From Rubrobacter sp. (lineage in GTDB: Bacteria; Actinomycetota; Rubrobacteria; Rubrobacterales; Rubrobacteraceae), in NCBI GenBank assembly GCA_016781775.1, contig JADDPR010000051.1:1-11842 (forward strand): a stretch of DNA of 11,842 nt, in the 5' to 3' direction. A model generated the notes under the pieces. That model was not told where the DNA came from. It saw only the letters and a program-made list of their open reading frames with translations, and did not search any database. This document shows, in pieces, positions 5,999-11,842 of the stretch. Every line of letters begins with the position of its first letter. Position 1 is the first letter of the stretch. The position numbers and the translations under genes are program-made.

Positions 5999-6373
5999 CC
6001 CTTGACTCCTTTCTGTGTGGGACCCCATGGCCCCTAAAGAACAACCACGATTTTCGTTACGTTACCTCTACGGAGTTCCCCCCGCCCCGGATCACCAGCC
6101 CCCCAAAAACCTCCCCTGCGTGCTTCGCCGACGGTCCCCGTGCATGACAACAGGCGCCCTCCACGCCACGAGAACGCATCCTACCAGCAATCAGTACATC
6201 TGAGCAACCAAATTCTTCGTTTTTCTTCAAGTTTTTTCACAGAATGATCCTGAAGGGTGCGACCACAAGCGCCGCAGCATAACAACCCCCATCGTGGGAG
6301 AAGCAAATGCCATTTTTCTCCGGGTTAGCGCCGGGGGTGATCCGGGACGGCGGGGCTTGCGTAAGATACGGGC
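5999..6373. promoter_or_regulatory. Divergent control region, ferritin operon / ECF sigma
   Basis: This 375-nt region has no supported gene and lies between two divergently transcribed units. Its middle is relatively AT-rich (about 6190-6245). For the minus-strand ferritin operon, an ECF-like -35 element GGAACT (complement of 6074-6079) lies about 75 nt before the ATG. A CGAAAA follows at 17-nt spacing. A second, sigma-70-like candidate is TTGCTC (complement of 6202-6207), an 18-nt spacer and TAGGAT (complement of 6178-6183). On the plus strand TAAGAT sits just before the sigma gene. All are eye-picked hexamers. No strong inverted repeat or riboswitch-like structure was recognised. Confidence 0.4.
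6362..6367 (+). promoter_or_regulatory. Candidate -10 element directly before the sigma gene
   Basis: TAAGAT ends 6 nt before the ATG at 6374, and no Shine-Dalgarno lies between them. If it is a -10 box, transcription would start at or next to the ATG, giving a leaderless mRNA, which is common in actinobacteria. No good -35 was seen at the matching distance (GATCCG region, about 6339-6344). Confidence 0.3.
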
Positions 6374-6961
6374 ATGGCAGACAGGGGGCGACAGTACCTT
6401 CTTATGGCGGACGAGGACCTCATGGCCCTCGTCGACGGCGAGGACTCGCAGGCTTTCGCGGGGTTGTACGATCGGCACGTTCGGGCGGCCTACTCGCTCG
6501 CCTACCGGATGATGGGTGAGCGCCAGGCGGCTGAGGATCTCGCGCAGGAGGCTTTCTTGGAGGTGTGGCGGGCGGCACGCAGTTACAGGGCGGAGAGGGG
6601 GAGCGTGCGAACCTGGATCCTTTCTATAGTCCACAACCGCGGCATCGACCAGCTCCGCTCGAGCGCGAGCCGTCGCAGGACCCAGGATAAGGTCGAGGCG
6701 GTCGCCGTCACGACGCAGCCGAGCGAGGCCTTCGCGGAGACGTGGCGCAACTCCCAGAAGGTGCAGGTGCGCGAGGCGCTGAAGGTCCTCCCGCCCGAGC
6801 AACTCAAGGTGCTGGAGCTCGCTTACTTTTCGGGCTACACGCATTCGGAGATCGCGGAGCTTCTCGACCTGCCGCTCGGGACGGTCAAGGGCCGCATGAG
6901 GCTGGGCCTCAAGAAGATCCGGGAGTACTTTGAGGACCGCGGGATGGCGGTGCCCGGATGA
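6374..6961 (+). CDS. ECF RNA polymerase sigma factor (SigK-like)
   Basis: This 195-residue group-IV sigma factor redirects RNA polymerase to a stress regulon. The sigma-2 region (about 28-95) includes LYDRHVRAAYSLAYRMMG, the AEDLAQEAFLEVWR core-binding helix and SVRTWILSIVHNRGIDQLR for -10 recognition. A linker with SEAFAETWR (117-125) leads to sigma-4 (about 130-185), with LPPEQLKVLELAYFSGYTHSEIAELL and the recognition helix LGTVKGRMRLGLKKI. No sigma-3 region or C-terminal extension is present. The stop overlaps the next start (ATGA at 6958-6961), so the cognate anti-sigma factor is translationally coupled. The start at 6374 lacks a Shine-Dalgarno; ATG at 6404 is a possible shorter start. 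Autoregulation and control of the divergent ferritin operon are likely by analogy with other sigma/RskA loci, not shown. Confidence 0.93.
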   Translation: MADRGRQYLLMADEDLMALVDGEDSQAFAGLYDRHVRAAYSLAYRMMGERQAAEDLAQEAFLEVWRAARSYRAERGSVRTWILSIVHNRGIDQLRSSASRRRTQDKVEAVAVTTQPSEAFAETWRNSQKVQVREALKVLPPEQLKVLELAYFSGYTHSEIAELLDLPLGTVKGRMRLGLKKIREYFEDRGMAVPG

Positions 6962-7722
6962 GCGGCCCGACGAGAGGCCCGGGCCGGGACGCGGAGCGCT
7001 TCGAGGAGCTCGCCGCGGTCTACGCCCTCGGCGCCCTGACCGGGGAAGAGAGGCTGTGGTTCGAGGCCTACCTCGCCGAGCACCCCGAGCTGAACGCGGA
7101 GGTCGAAGAGCTCGGGAGCGTCGCCAACCTGCTCGCCCTCGCCCCGCCGGAGCAGGAGCCGCCCCCCGGCCTGCGCCGGAGCGTACTGGAGAGGGTGGGA
7201 GCGCCGCGCGAGGTCGTGAGCGGGATGGCGGACCGGCGGTCCCGCCGGGCGGAGAGGATGGGGCGGCTCCTGCGTCCGGGGGCGCTGGCGGCGGCAGCGG
7301 CGGCGTTCGTAGCCGTGATCGGTCTGCTCGTTTGGAACCTCACGCTTCAGGACCAGAACGGGGAACTGCGCGCGCAGAATGGCGACTTGCAGGGGGAGAT
7401 CGCCGAGCGGCGCGCGGTCGAGATGGAGGGCTCGGGGCTCGCGAGCAACGCAGGCGGGGAGGTACTTCTCATGGAGGAGGATAGGGCCGTGCTCGTCGCC
7501 AGCCAACTGCCGCCCGCCCCCGAGGGCAAGGTCTACGAGACCTGGATCATCCGCGACGGCATGCCGGAACCCGCGGGTCTGTTCGAGCCGCGCAACGGCG
7601 AAGCCGCCTCGACCGTGGAGGGCTCGGTGGAGGACGCGGAAGTCATCGCGGTCACGCTAGAGCCCGAGGGCGGCTCGCCCATGCCGACGAGTGAACCGAT
7701 TCTCGTCGCCGAACTCGCCTGA
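6958..7722 (+). CDS. RskA-family membrane anti-sigma factor
   Basis: This 254-residue partner of the upstream sigma factor should hold it at the membrane until a signal triggers proteolysis. The cytoplasmic N-terminal sigma-binding part (about 12-75, ELAAVYALGALTGEERLWFEAYL) lacks the Cys and His of zinc-binding anti-sigma domains. A single membrane helix spans about 108-127 (Ala-rich, then VIGLLVW). A short Gln/Asn/Leu-rich coiled coil (about 128-153) leads into the extracytoplasmic RskA domain. That domain shows APEGKVYETWIIRDG (187-201), EPAGLFEP and VTLEPEGGSPMPT (232-244), all family hallmarks. The signal sensed is unknown. The start ATG overlaps the sigma stop. A 7-bp hairpin lies immediately after the stop codon. 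Confidence 0.92.
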   Translation: MSGPTRGPGRDAERFEELAAVYALGALTGEERLWFEAYLAEHPELNAEVEELGSVANLLALAPPEQEPPPGLRRSVLERVGAPREVVSGMADRRSRRAERMGRLLRPGALAAAAAAFVAVIGLLVWNLTLQDQNGELRAQNGDLQGEIAERRAVEMEGSGLASNAGGEVLLMEEDRAVLVASQLPPAPEGKVYETWIIRDGMPEPAGLFEPRNGEAASTVEGSVEDAEVIAVTLEPEGGSPMPTSEPILVAELA

Positions 7723-7723
7723 G

Positions 7724-7740
7724 GGAGGCGGAGCGCCTCC
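7724..7740 (+). terminator. Short hairpin after the anti-sigma gene
   Basis: GGAGGCG (7724-7730), loop GAG, and CGCCTCC (7734-7740) form a perfect 7-bp stem one base after the stop codon. No T-run follows (GGCTTGCTG), so intrinsic termination would be weak. It may pause polymerase or protect the 3' end. The remaining spacer to the dodecin gene holds only poor promoter-like hexamers (TTTACT 7758-7763, TAGTAC 7780-7785). Confidence 0.35.
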
Positions 7741-7811
7741 GGCTTGCTGCCCGCGCGTTTACTTTGGCTCAAATGCGGGTAGTACCGGGCGTAGCGAGGA
7801 AAGGAGAAAGC

Positions 7812-8030
7812 ATGTCGGTAGCTCGTGTAACCGAGATCAGCGCGACCTCTCAGTCGAGCTTTGAGGATGCCATCAAAGAGGGCATCAACCGCGCCACCAG
7901 CACACTTCGGGGTGTCGAGGGAGCGTGGGTCAAGGACATGAACGTCATGATCGACAACGGCAACATCGTCGGCTACAAGGTCAACCTGGCGATTACGTTC
8001 CTGCTCGAGGATGCTCAGAGCATCAGTTAG
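7812..8030 (+). CDS. Dodecin family protein
   Basis: Dodecins are small proteins that assemble into hollow dodecamers and, in most characterised cases, store or buffer flavin. The product has 72 residues, the normal size, with the beta-alpha-beta-beta layout: SVARVTEISATS, the helix SSFEDAIKEGINRATSTL, then GAWVKDMNVMIDNG and IVGYKVNLAITFLLE. The start ATG at 7812 has AAAGGAG at ideal spacing; an in-frame extension to 7764 has none. By eye the usual flavin-stacking Trp and the Arg and Gln contacts of bacterial dodecins are not in their standard places. Here Trp39 sits about two residues later, Asn44 is near the Arg position, and Lys56 in GYKV replaces the Gln. The ligand is therefore uncertain. 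It is probably monocistronic, closed by a strong terminator. Confidence 0.93.
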   Translation: MSVARVTEISATSQSSFEDAIKEGINRATSTLRGVEGAWVKDMNVMIDNGNIVGYKVNLAITFLLEDAQSIS

Positions 8031-8059
8031 ACCACACTCCGAACGGATACTGTGAGGGG

Positions 8060-8088
8060 CGCCCCGGTCGGAAGGCCGGGGCGTTTTT
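8060..8088 (+). terminator. Strong intrinsic terminator behind dodecin
   Basis: CGCCCCGG (8060-8067) pairs with CCGGGGCG (8076-8083) over an 8-nt loop whose ends can add two more pairs, closing on GGAA. Five T follow (8084-8088). It lies 30 nt after the dodecin stop. The opposite strand lacks a T-run, so it serves mainly the plus strand. Confidence 0.88.
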
Positions 8089-8104
8089 GTGTATCGGACG
8101 CGGG

Positions 8105-9442
8105 CTAAGCCTCCGTGGCGATACAGTCCAACGCGACGGCGGCCGTCCAGGACTGGTCGTCCGAGCCCAGGGGCTCGCCGGTGAACGGCTCGAAGTACTC
8201 CGCGAAGCCGCCAGCGGAGAGTTGCTCCAGGGAGTGGCGTCTGAGCTCGGCGGCGCGCTCTTCCTCGCCCGCCAGCCTCAGCGAGCGCCAGAAGAGCCAG
8301 CCCATTACCGGCCATACCGGGCCGCGCCAGTACGCCCGGGGATGGAACCGCGCTTCTTCGGGGCTCGTGCTCGGGGGGAGCGGCCAGCGCAGGCGATCGT
8401 GGCCCACGAATGCTTGCGAGTAGAAGAGCCGTAGCAGTCCTTCGTGGTGTGGGCCCCCGTCGCCGGAGATTAGGGGCGCGAAACCGGCGATCGTGCGGAC
8501 CTGCAAGGGCTCACCGGAGCGTAGGTCGTGGTCCAGGCAGAGGCCGAGGACCTCGTTGTAGCAGGCGTCCAGACCTCGGCGGCCGCGTTCTATCCAGCAC
8601 CCTATCGCCTCGCGGTCCCCGTCGGGGGCCTCGATGATGCGCGCGATCTCTCCCAACGCTCCGTTCGCCGCTACGAGGATCGCGCTGAACAGGACGTCTT
8701 TGACGAGGAAGGGATGGGAGCCGTAGATCGTCGCCTCGTCGTAACGGGCGCGCTTGAGCCCCTCGACGAGCCAGAGGAAGCGGTCGTACTCTTCGGAACT
8801 CGGGCGCTCCGAGGGCTCGTCTACGAACCCGAGGTCGGGGCGCGCGTAGGGCGACAACTCCCCCACCTTCACGTTCGCCAGAGCGGCGTCCCAGCGCGGG
8901 GAGTTGTCGGTGCCGCTCTCCCACGGATGGTAGATCGTCACGAGCCCCGAGCCCTCCGGATCCCGCCACGTCGCCAGGTACCGGTGCCAGGCGAGGAGGC
9001 GCGGGTAAGCCTGCAGGAGAAAGGAGCGAGCCGCTTCCTCGTCGGCGGTTCCGCACGAGACCTCGTAGATGTGCAGGGCGGCGATGGCGTGGACGGCGGG
9101 TTGGCACAGGGCGCTCGTCGGGCGCGGGGTCCCGAGGGCGCTTCTGGAGAGCGAGGCCGAAGCCCAGTGTTCCGGGCCGAGAAGGTAGCTTCCGGGGGGA
9201 GCTTCGGGGTTGAAGACTATGTGCGGGATCTTGCCGGTCGTCCACTGGCCGTCGAGGAGGGTCGTCAGCTCGCTTATGGCCCGGCGCGTGTCGAGGCGGG
9301 CGAGGCCCACGGCGATAAACGCGCTGTCCCAGCTCCACTGGTGCGGGTAGAGGTGCGGCGCGGCCCTCGTCCAGCCGCCCATGTCGTTGCGGCGGAGAAC
9401 CTCCGCGGCCCTCTCGAACATCCCGGGAAGCGATTCGGACAT
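8105..9442 (-). CDS. mgh: GH63-type mannosylglycerate/glucosylglycerate hydrolase
   Basis: This 445-residue (alpha/alpha)6-barrel glycoside hydrolase closely resembles the MgH group of GH63. Those enzymes, characterised in Thermus thermophilus and Rubrobacter radiotolerans, split the compatible solutes mannosylglycerate and glucosylglycerate into sugar and glycerate. Visible motifs are YPHQWSWDSAF (32-42), WESGTDNSPRWD (174-185) with candidate acid D179, FHPRAYWRGPVWPVMGWL (366-383) and GGFAEYFEP (411-419) with candidate base E415. TGEPLGSDDQSWTAA follows. There is no signal peptide, so it acts in the cytoplasm and would recycle solutes after osmotic or drying stress. The start is taken as ATG at 9442, with GGTGAG a few bases upstream. 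ATG at 9454 and a start at 9505 are in frame. Other GH63 specificities cannot be excluded by eye. Confidence 0.88.
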   Translation of the reverse strand: MSESLPGMFERAAEVLRRNDMGGWTRAAPHLYPHQWSWDSAFIAVGLARLDTRRAISELTTLLDGQWTTGKIPHIVFNPEAPPGSYLLGPEHWASASLSRSALGTPRPTSALCQPAVHAIAALHIYEVSCGTADEEAARSFLLQAYPRLLAWHRYLATWRDPEGSGLVTIYHPWESGTDNSPRWDAALANVKVGELSPYARPDLGFVDEPSERPSSEEYDRFLWLVEGLKRARYDEATIYGSHPFLVKDVLFSAILVAANGALGEIARIIEAPDGDREAIGCWIERGRRGLDACYNEVLGLCLDHDLRSGEPLQVRTIAGFAPLISGDGGPHHEGLLRLFYSQAFVGHDRLRWPLPPSTSPEEARFHPRAYWRGPVWPVMGWLFWRSLRLAGEEERAAELRRHSLEQLSAGGFAEYFEPFTGEPLGSDDQSWTAAVALDCIATEA

Positions 9443-9498
9443 TGGTCTCACCATACCCCGGGCGGGCCGGGACCATGCCGGGGGTGCCACGGGAGGGT

Positions 9499-9527
9499 GG
9501 GACAAGCTCTCTGGAATGGTGTTAAAA
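9499..9527 (+). promoter_or_regulatory. Candidate promoter for uvsE
   Basis: GGGACA (9499-9504), a 17-nt spacer and TTAAAA (9522-9527) make a weak sigma-70-like pair ending 7 nt before the GTG at 9535. Use of it would give an almost leaderless mRNA. The AAGG at about 9527-9530 could instead act as a ribosome binding site, in which case the promoter lies further upstream. The 92-nt spacer is shared with the divergent hydrolase gene. Confidence 0.3.
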
Positions 9528-9534
9528 AGGGCTC

Positions 9535-10407
9535 GTGATCCGACTAGGCTACCCGGCGCAGAACCTGACGATACCGGCGGGGACGAACCACACCTGCCGC
9601 CTGGCGAGCCTCCCGGACGCCGAGAAGGTGCGGGCGCTCGTGTGGGAGAACGTCACCGCCCTGGAGACGATCATCCGCTGGAACGCCGAGCGCGGCATCT
9701 CTCTCTTCAGGATGGGGCAGGCGATGGTGCCGTTCGCCTCCCACCCGGGGTTTCCGTACGACTGGGAGGAGGAGCACGGCGAGGACCTCCGCTGGATCGG
9801 GAACCTCGCCCGCTCCCTCGGCGTGCGCCTGAGCATGCACCCCGGCCAGTTTATCCAGCCCGGGAGCCCGAAGCCGGGGACCTCGGAGCGGAGCCTCGCC
9901 GAGCTACGCTACGTAACGCGCCTCTTCGACCTCTTGGGGAGCGACGACTCCGTCATGGTCCTCCACATGGGCGGGGCCTACGAAGATAGGGCCGAGACGG
10001 CGCGGCGCTTCGTCGAGGTTATAGCGCCGCACACCGAGATCCTCAAGTACCTGGCGCTCGAGAACGACGAGCGCATCTGGCCCATAGGCGAGATCGCCGC
10101 GACCGCGGCCGCCCTCGGCGTCCCCGCCATCCTCGACTCCTTCCACCACAGCATACACCCCGGAGGCCTGACGCTCGAAGAGGCCGTCGACCTCGCCATC
10201 CCGACCTGGGAGGGCCACGGGCGGCCGAAGTTCCACCTCTCCAGCCAGGACCCCGACAAGCGTCCGGGCGGCCACGCCTACCTCGTGGACCCGGCGGACT
10301 TCGAGACCCTCGTGGCGGCGCTCCACGGCAGGGAGGCGGACGTCATGATCGAGGCGAAGGGCAAGGAAGAGGCTCTCGTGGCGCTCGGCGTGAAACTCGA
10401 GGTTTAG
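9535..10407 (+). CDS. uvsE: UV damage endonuclease UvsE (UVDE)
   Basis: UvsE nicks DNA just 5' of UV photoproducts (cyclobutane dimers and 6-4 products) and of some other lesions, starting a repair route independent of UvrABC. The product has 290 residues and folds as a TIM barrel with a metal cluster. The expected active-site residues are all in place: N10, H70, H102 in LSMHPGQF, Q105, H144 in VLHMGG, E176 in LENDE, D201 and H204 in DSFHH. K232 (the lysine reported carboxylated in the Thermus enzyme) and H234 lie in KFHLSSQ. H247 and E273 in DVMIEAKGKE complete the set. The start is GTG at 9535, with AAGG 4 nt upstream; MIRLGYPAQN is the usual beginning. It diverges from the solute hydrolase gene and is followed by an 83-nt gap before the next plus-strand gene, with no obvious terminator. 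Confidence 0.96.
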   Translation: MIRLGYPAQNLTIPAGTNHTCRLASLPDAEKVRALVWENVTALETIIRWNAERGISLFRMGQAMVPFASHPGFPYDWEEEHGEDLRWIGNLARSLGVRLSMHPGQFIQPGSPKPGTSERSLAELRYVTRLFDLLGSDDSVMVLHMGGAYEDRAETARRFVEVIAPHTEILKYLALENDERIWPIGEIAATAAALGVPAILDSFHHSIHPGGLTLEEAVDLAIPTWEGHGRPKFHLSSQDPDKRPGGHAYLVDPADFETLVAALHGREADVMIEAKGKEEALVALGVKLEV

Positions 10408-10490
10408 GGGGAACGTAGGGCTCGGGTTCGAAATATCGCATATCTTCGTGCCTACGACGCTACCCGTGCCGCAACGATCGGAGACTTGCG
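10408..10490 (+). other. Spacer between uvsE and the flavoprotein gene
   Basis: This 83-nt gap has no clear terminator. AT-rich bases around 10431-10446 (AAATATCGCATATC) could contribute to a promoter, but no paired hexamers were convincing. GGAGA at 10480-10484 is a good ribosome binding site for the ATG at 10491, which supports that ATG as the original start of the next gene. Confidence 0.4.
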
Positions 10491-11842
10491 ATGGTCGAAA
10501 GGTTCGAGTAAACATCATCGGGATGGGACCGGGCGGGGAGGTCGCCGCCGGACGTCTCCTCAAGGCCGGCAAGAAGGTCGCGGTGGTGGAGAGGGAGCTT
10601 ATCGGAGGGGAGTGCGGCTACTGGGCTTGCATCCCATCCAAGACCCTACTCCCCCCGCCGGAGGTTCGCAACGAGGCGGCGCGTGCCGCAGGGTCGAGCA
10701 CACCCACGCTCGACCTCGAGGCCGTCTTCGACTACCGGGACGTCATGATCCGGCACCTCGACGACTCCCGCCAGGTGAAGGGCTACGAGGGGAAGGGCGC
10801 GACGGTCATCAAGGGTGAGGGGCGTCTCGCCGGCGAGGGCCGGGTCGAGGTGAACGGCGAGGTCTACGAGGCGGAGCACGTGATCCTGGCGACCGGCTCC
10901 TACTCCAACCCCCTCCCCATCGAGGGCCTCGACGAGGTGCCGGTGTGGACGAACCGCGAGGCCACCACCACGCGGGAGGTCCCGGGTCGGGCCGTGATCG
11001 TCGGCGGCGGGCCGAACGGGGTGGAGACGAGCCAGTGGCTCTCCCGCCTCGGCTGCGAGGTGACTCTGGTCCAGCACGCCGACGTGCTCGTGAACCGCGA
11101 GGATCGCAGGGTCGGCGAGATTATCGTGGGCATCCTCGAGGAGGAGGGCATCGGGGTGCGCGTCGGACGGAGGGTGGAGAGGGCCCGCAAGGAGGGCGAG
11201 GGTGCTGTCGTCACCCTCGACGACGGGGAGGAGATCCCCACGGACGTCGTCGTCACCGTCGCAGGCCGGACGCCGCGGACGGAGGGGATCGGTCTCGAGT
11301 CCGTCGGCGTCGAGCCGGACGGGAAGGGCATCGCCGTGGACGAACGATGCCACGTGGTAGGGGCGCCGGAGGGCGTCTGGGCGGTGGGCGACGTGACGGG
11401 GAAGCTCTTGTTTACGCACGTGGCCCAGTATCAGGGGAGGGTCGCGGCGGCGAACATCATGGGCGAGGATCGGGGCGCGAGCTACGACGGCGTGCCCAGG
11501 GTCGTTTTCTCGGACCCGGAGATCGCGGCCGTCGGCCTCACCGAGGAGGAGGCGCGTTCTCGGGGGATGGACGTGACCGCCGTCACCCTGGATCTGCCGG
11601 AGACCATCGCCCGGCCGTGGACCTACGAGCAGGAGCCGCGCGGCACCCTGAGCCTCGTCGCCGATCGGGAGCGCGGGGTGCTCGTCGGGGCCTGGGCCGT
11701 GGCGCCGCAGGCGGGGGAGTGGATCCACCACGCCGCGACCGCGATCCGCGTCGGCATCCCCGTGACGGAGCTCCGCGACGGCGTCGCCCAGTTCCCGACC
11801 TTTACGGGCGCGTACATAGACGCTTTCGAGATGCTGGACGTC
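10491..11842 (+). CDS. FAD-dependent pyridine nucleotide-disulfide oxidoreductase family protein, frameshifted start, 3' partial
   Basis: About 450 codons are visible and the frame is still open at the window edge, so only a few residues are missing. The order is an FAD Rossmann motif (IIGMGPGGEVAAGRL), a CxxxxC pair in GGECGYWACIPSKT (Cys codons 10613 and 10628), an NAD(P)-binding motif (VIVGGGPNGVETSQWLSRLG), the second FAD motif AVGDVTG, and a dimerisation domain. The layout is that of dihydrolipoamide dehydrogenase and mercuric reductase. However, the C-terminal HPT...E catalytic dyad is missing: the site reads QFPTFTGAY. The start is broken. ATG at 10491, with GGAGA 6 nt upstream, gives MVERFE and then TAA, while the body frame is entered one base earlier at GTA 10508. 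One missing base would restore MVERF-(D/E)-VNIIGMG. If the sequence is right, GTG 10466 or ATG 10523 would have to serve. Substrate unknown. Confidence 0.85.

Noticed and set aside
6283..6300. CCCATCGTGGG small inverted repeat in the divergent region
   Set aside because: A 4-bp stem with a 3-nt loop is expected by chance at this GC content and has no other support.
10421..10440. GGGTTCGAAAT resembling a tRNA T-arm
   Set aside because: The flanking bases do not pair as a T-stem, and no acceptor, D or anticodon arms are found around it.
10491..10511. Programmed -1 ribosomal frameshift at the flavoprotein start
   Set aside because: There is no X-XXY-YYZ slippery heptamer in phase and no stimulatory structure placed to act. 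A shift six codons into a gene would also be unusual, so an indel is the simpler explanation.
10646..11731. A 361-codon minus-strand frame opposite the flavoprotein
   Set aside because: The plus frame contains FAD, NAD(P) and CxxxxC motifs in order. The antisense product is low-complexity His/Arg/Pro-rich.

Overview
This is a chromosomal window from a high-GC bacterium, very probably an actinomycete of the Rubrobacter type. The evidence is strong G/C bias at third codon positions and a gene set typical of stress-hardy soil actinobacteria: a GH63 mannosylglycerate hydrolase of the kind characterised in Thermus and Rubrobacter radiotolerans, Tat-exported ferritin-like proteins, a class-E-like sortase, an ECF sigma/RskA pair, a UvsE-type UV endonuclease and a dodecin. 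The taxon is an inference from protein style; no rRNA marker is present.

Layout. Positions 1-267 hold no convincing complete gene. From 268 to 5998 all genes are on the minus strand and read right to left: a DUF3006-like small protein translationally coupled to argS (2132-268); a YycJ/WalJ-type metallo-beta-lactamase-fold protein followed 6 nt later by rlmH (3671-2349), with a terminator behind rlmH; and a three-gene cluster of two exported ferritin-like proteins plus a lipoprotein sortase (5998-3774). A 375-nt divergent region (5999-6373) separates this cluster from a plus-strand ECF sigma/anti-sigma operon (6374-7722). A dodecin gene with its own strong terminator follows (7812-8088). The mannosylglycerate hydrolase gene (minus, 9442-8105) is divergent from uvsE (plus, 9535-10407). 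A flavoprotein of the pyridine nucleotide-disulfide oxidoreductase superfamily starts at about 10491 and runs off the right edge; its first codons look frameshifted.

How the genes may work together. The middle of the window (3774-7722) reads as an envelope-stress or metal module: a membrane-anchored RskA-type anti-sigma factor and its sigma factor face an operon for two extracytoplasmic ferritin-like proteins, both with a complete E / ExxH / E / ExxH ligand set, and a sortase. A perfect 10-bp hairpin sits on the first codons of the sortase and could terminate most transcripts after the ferritin genes. The right half carries desiccation, UV and redox functions: compatible-solute turnover, UV lesion incision, flavin storage and a flavoprotein oxidoreductase. 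The left part is housekeeping (tRNA charging, 23S rRNA methylation). No CRISPR array, tRNA, rRNA, insertion sequence or complete mobile element was seen.
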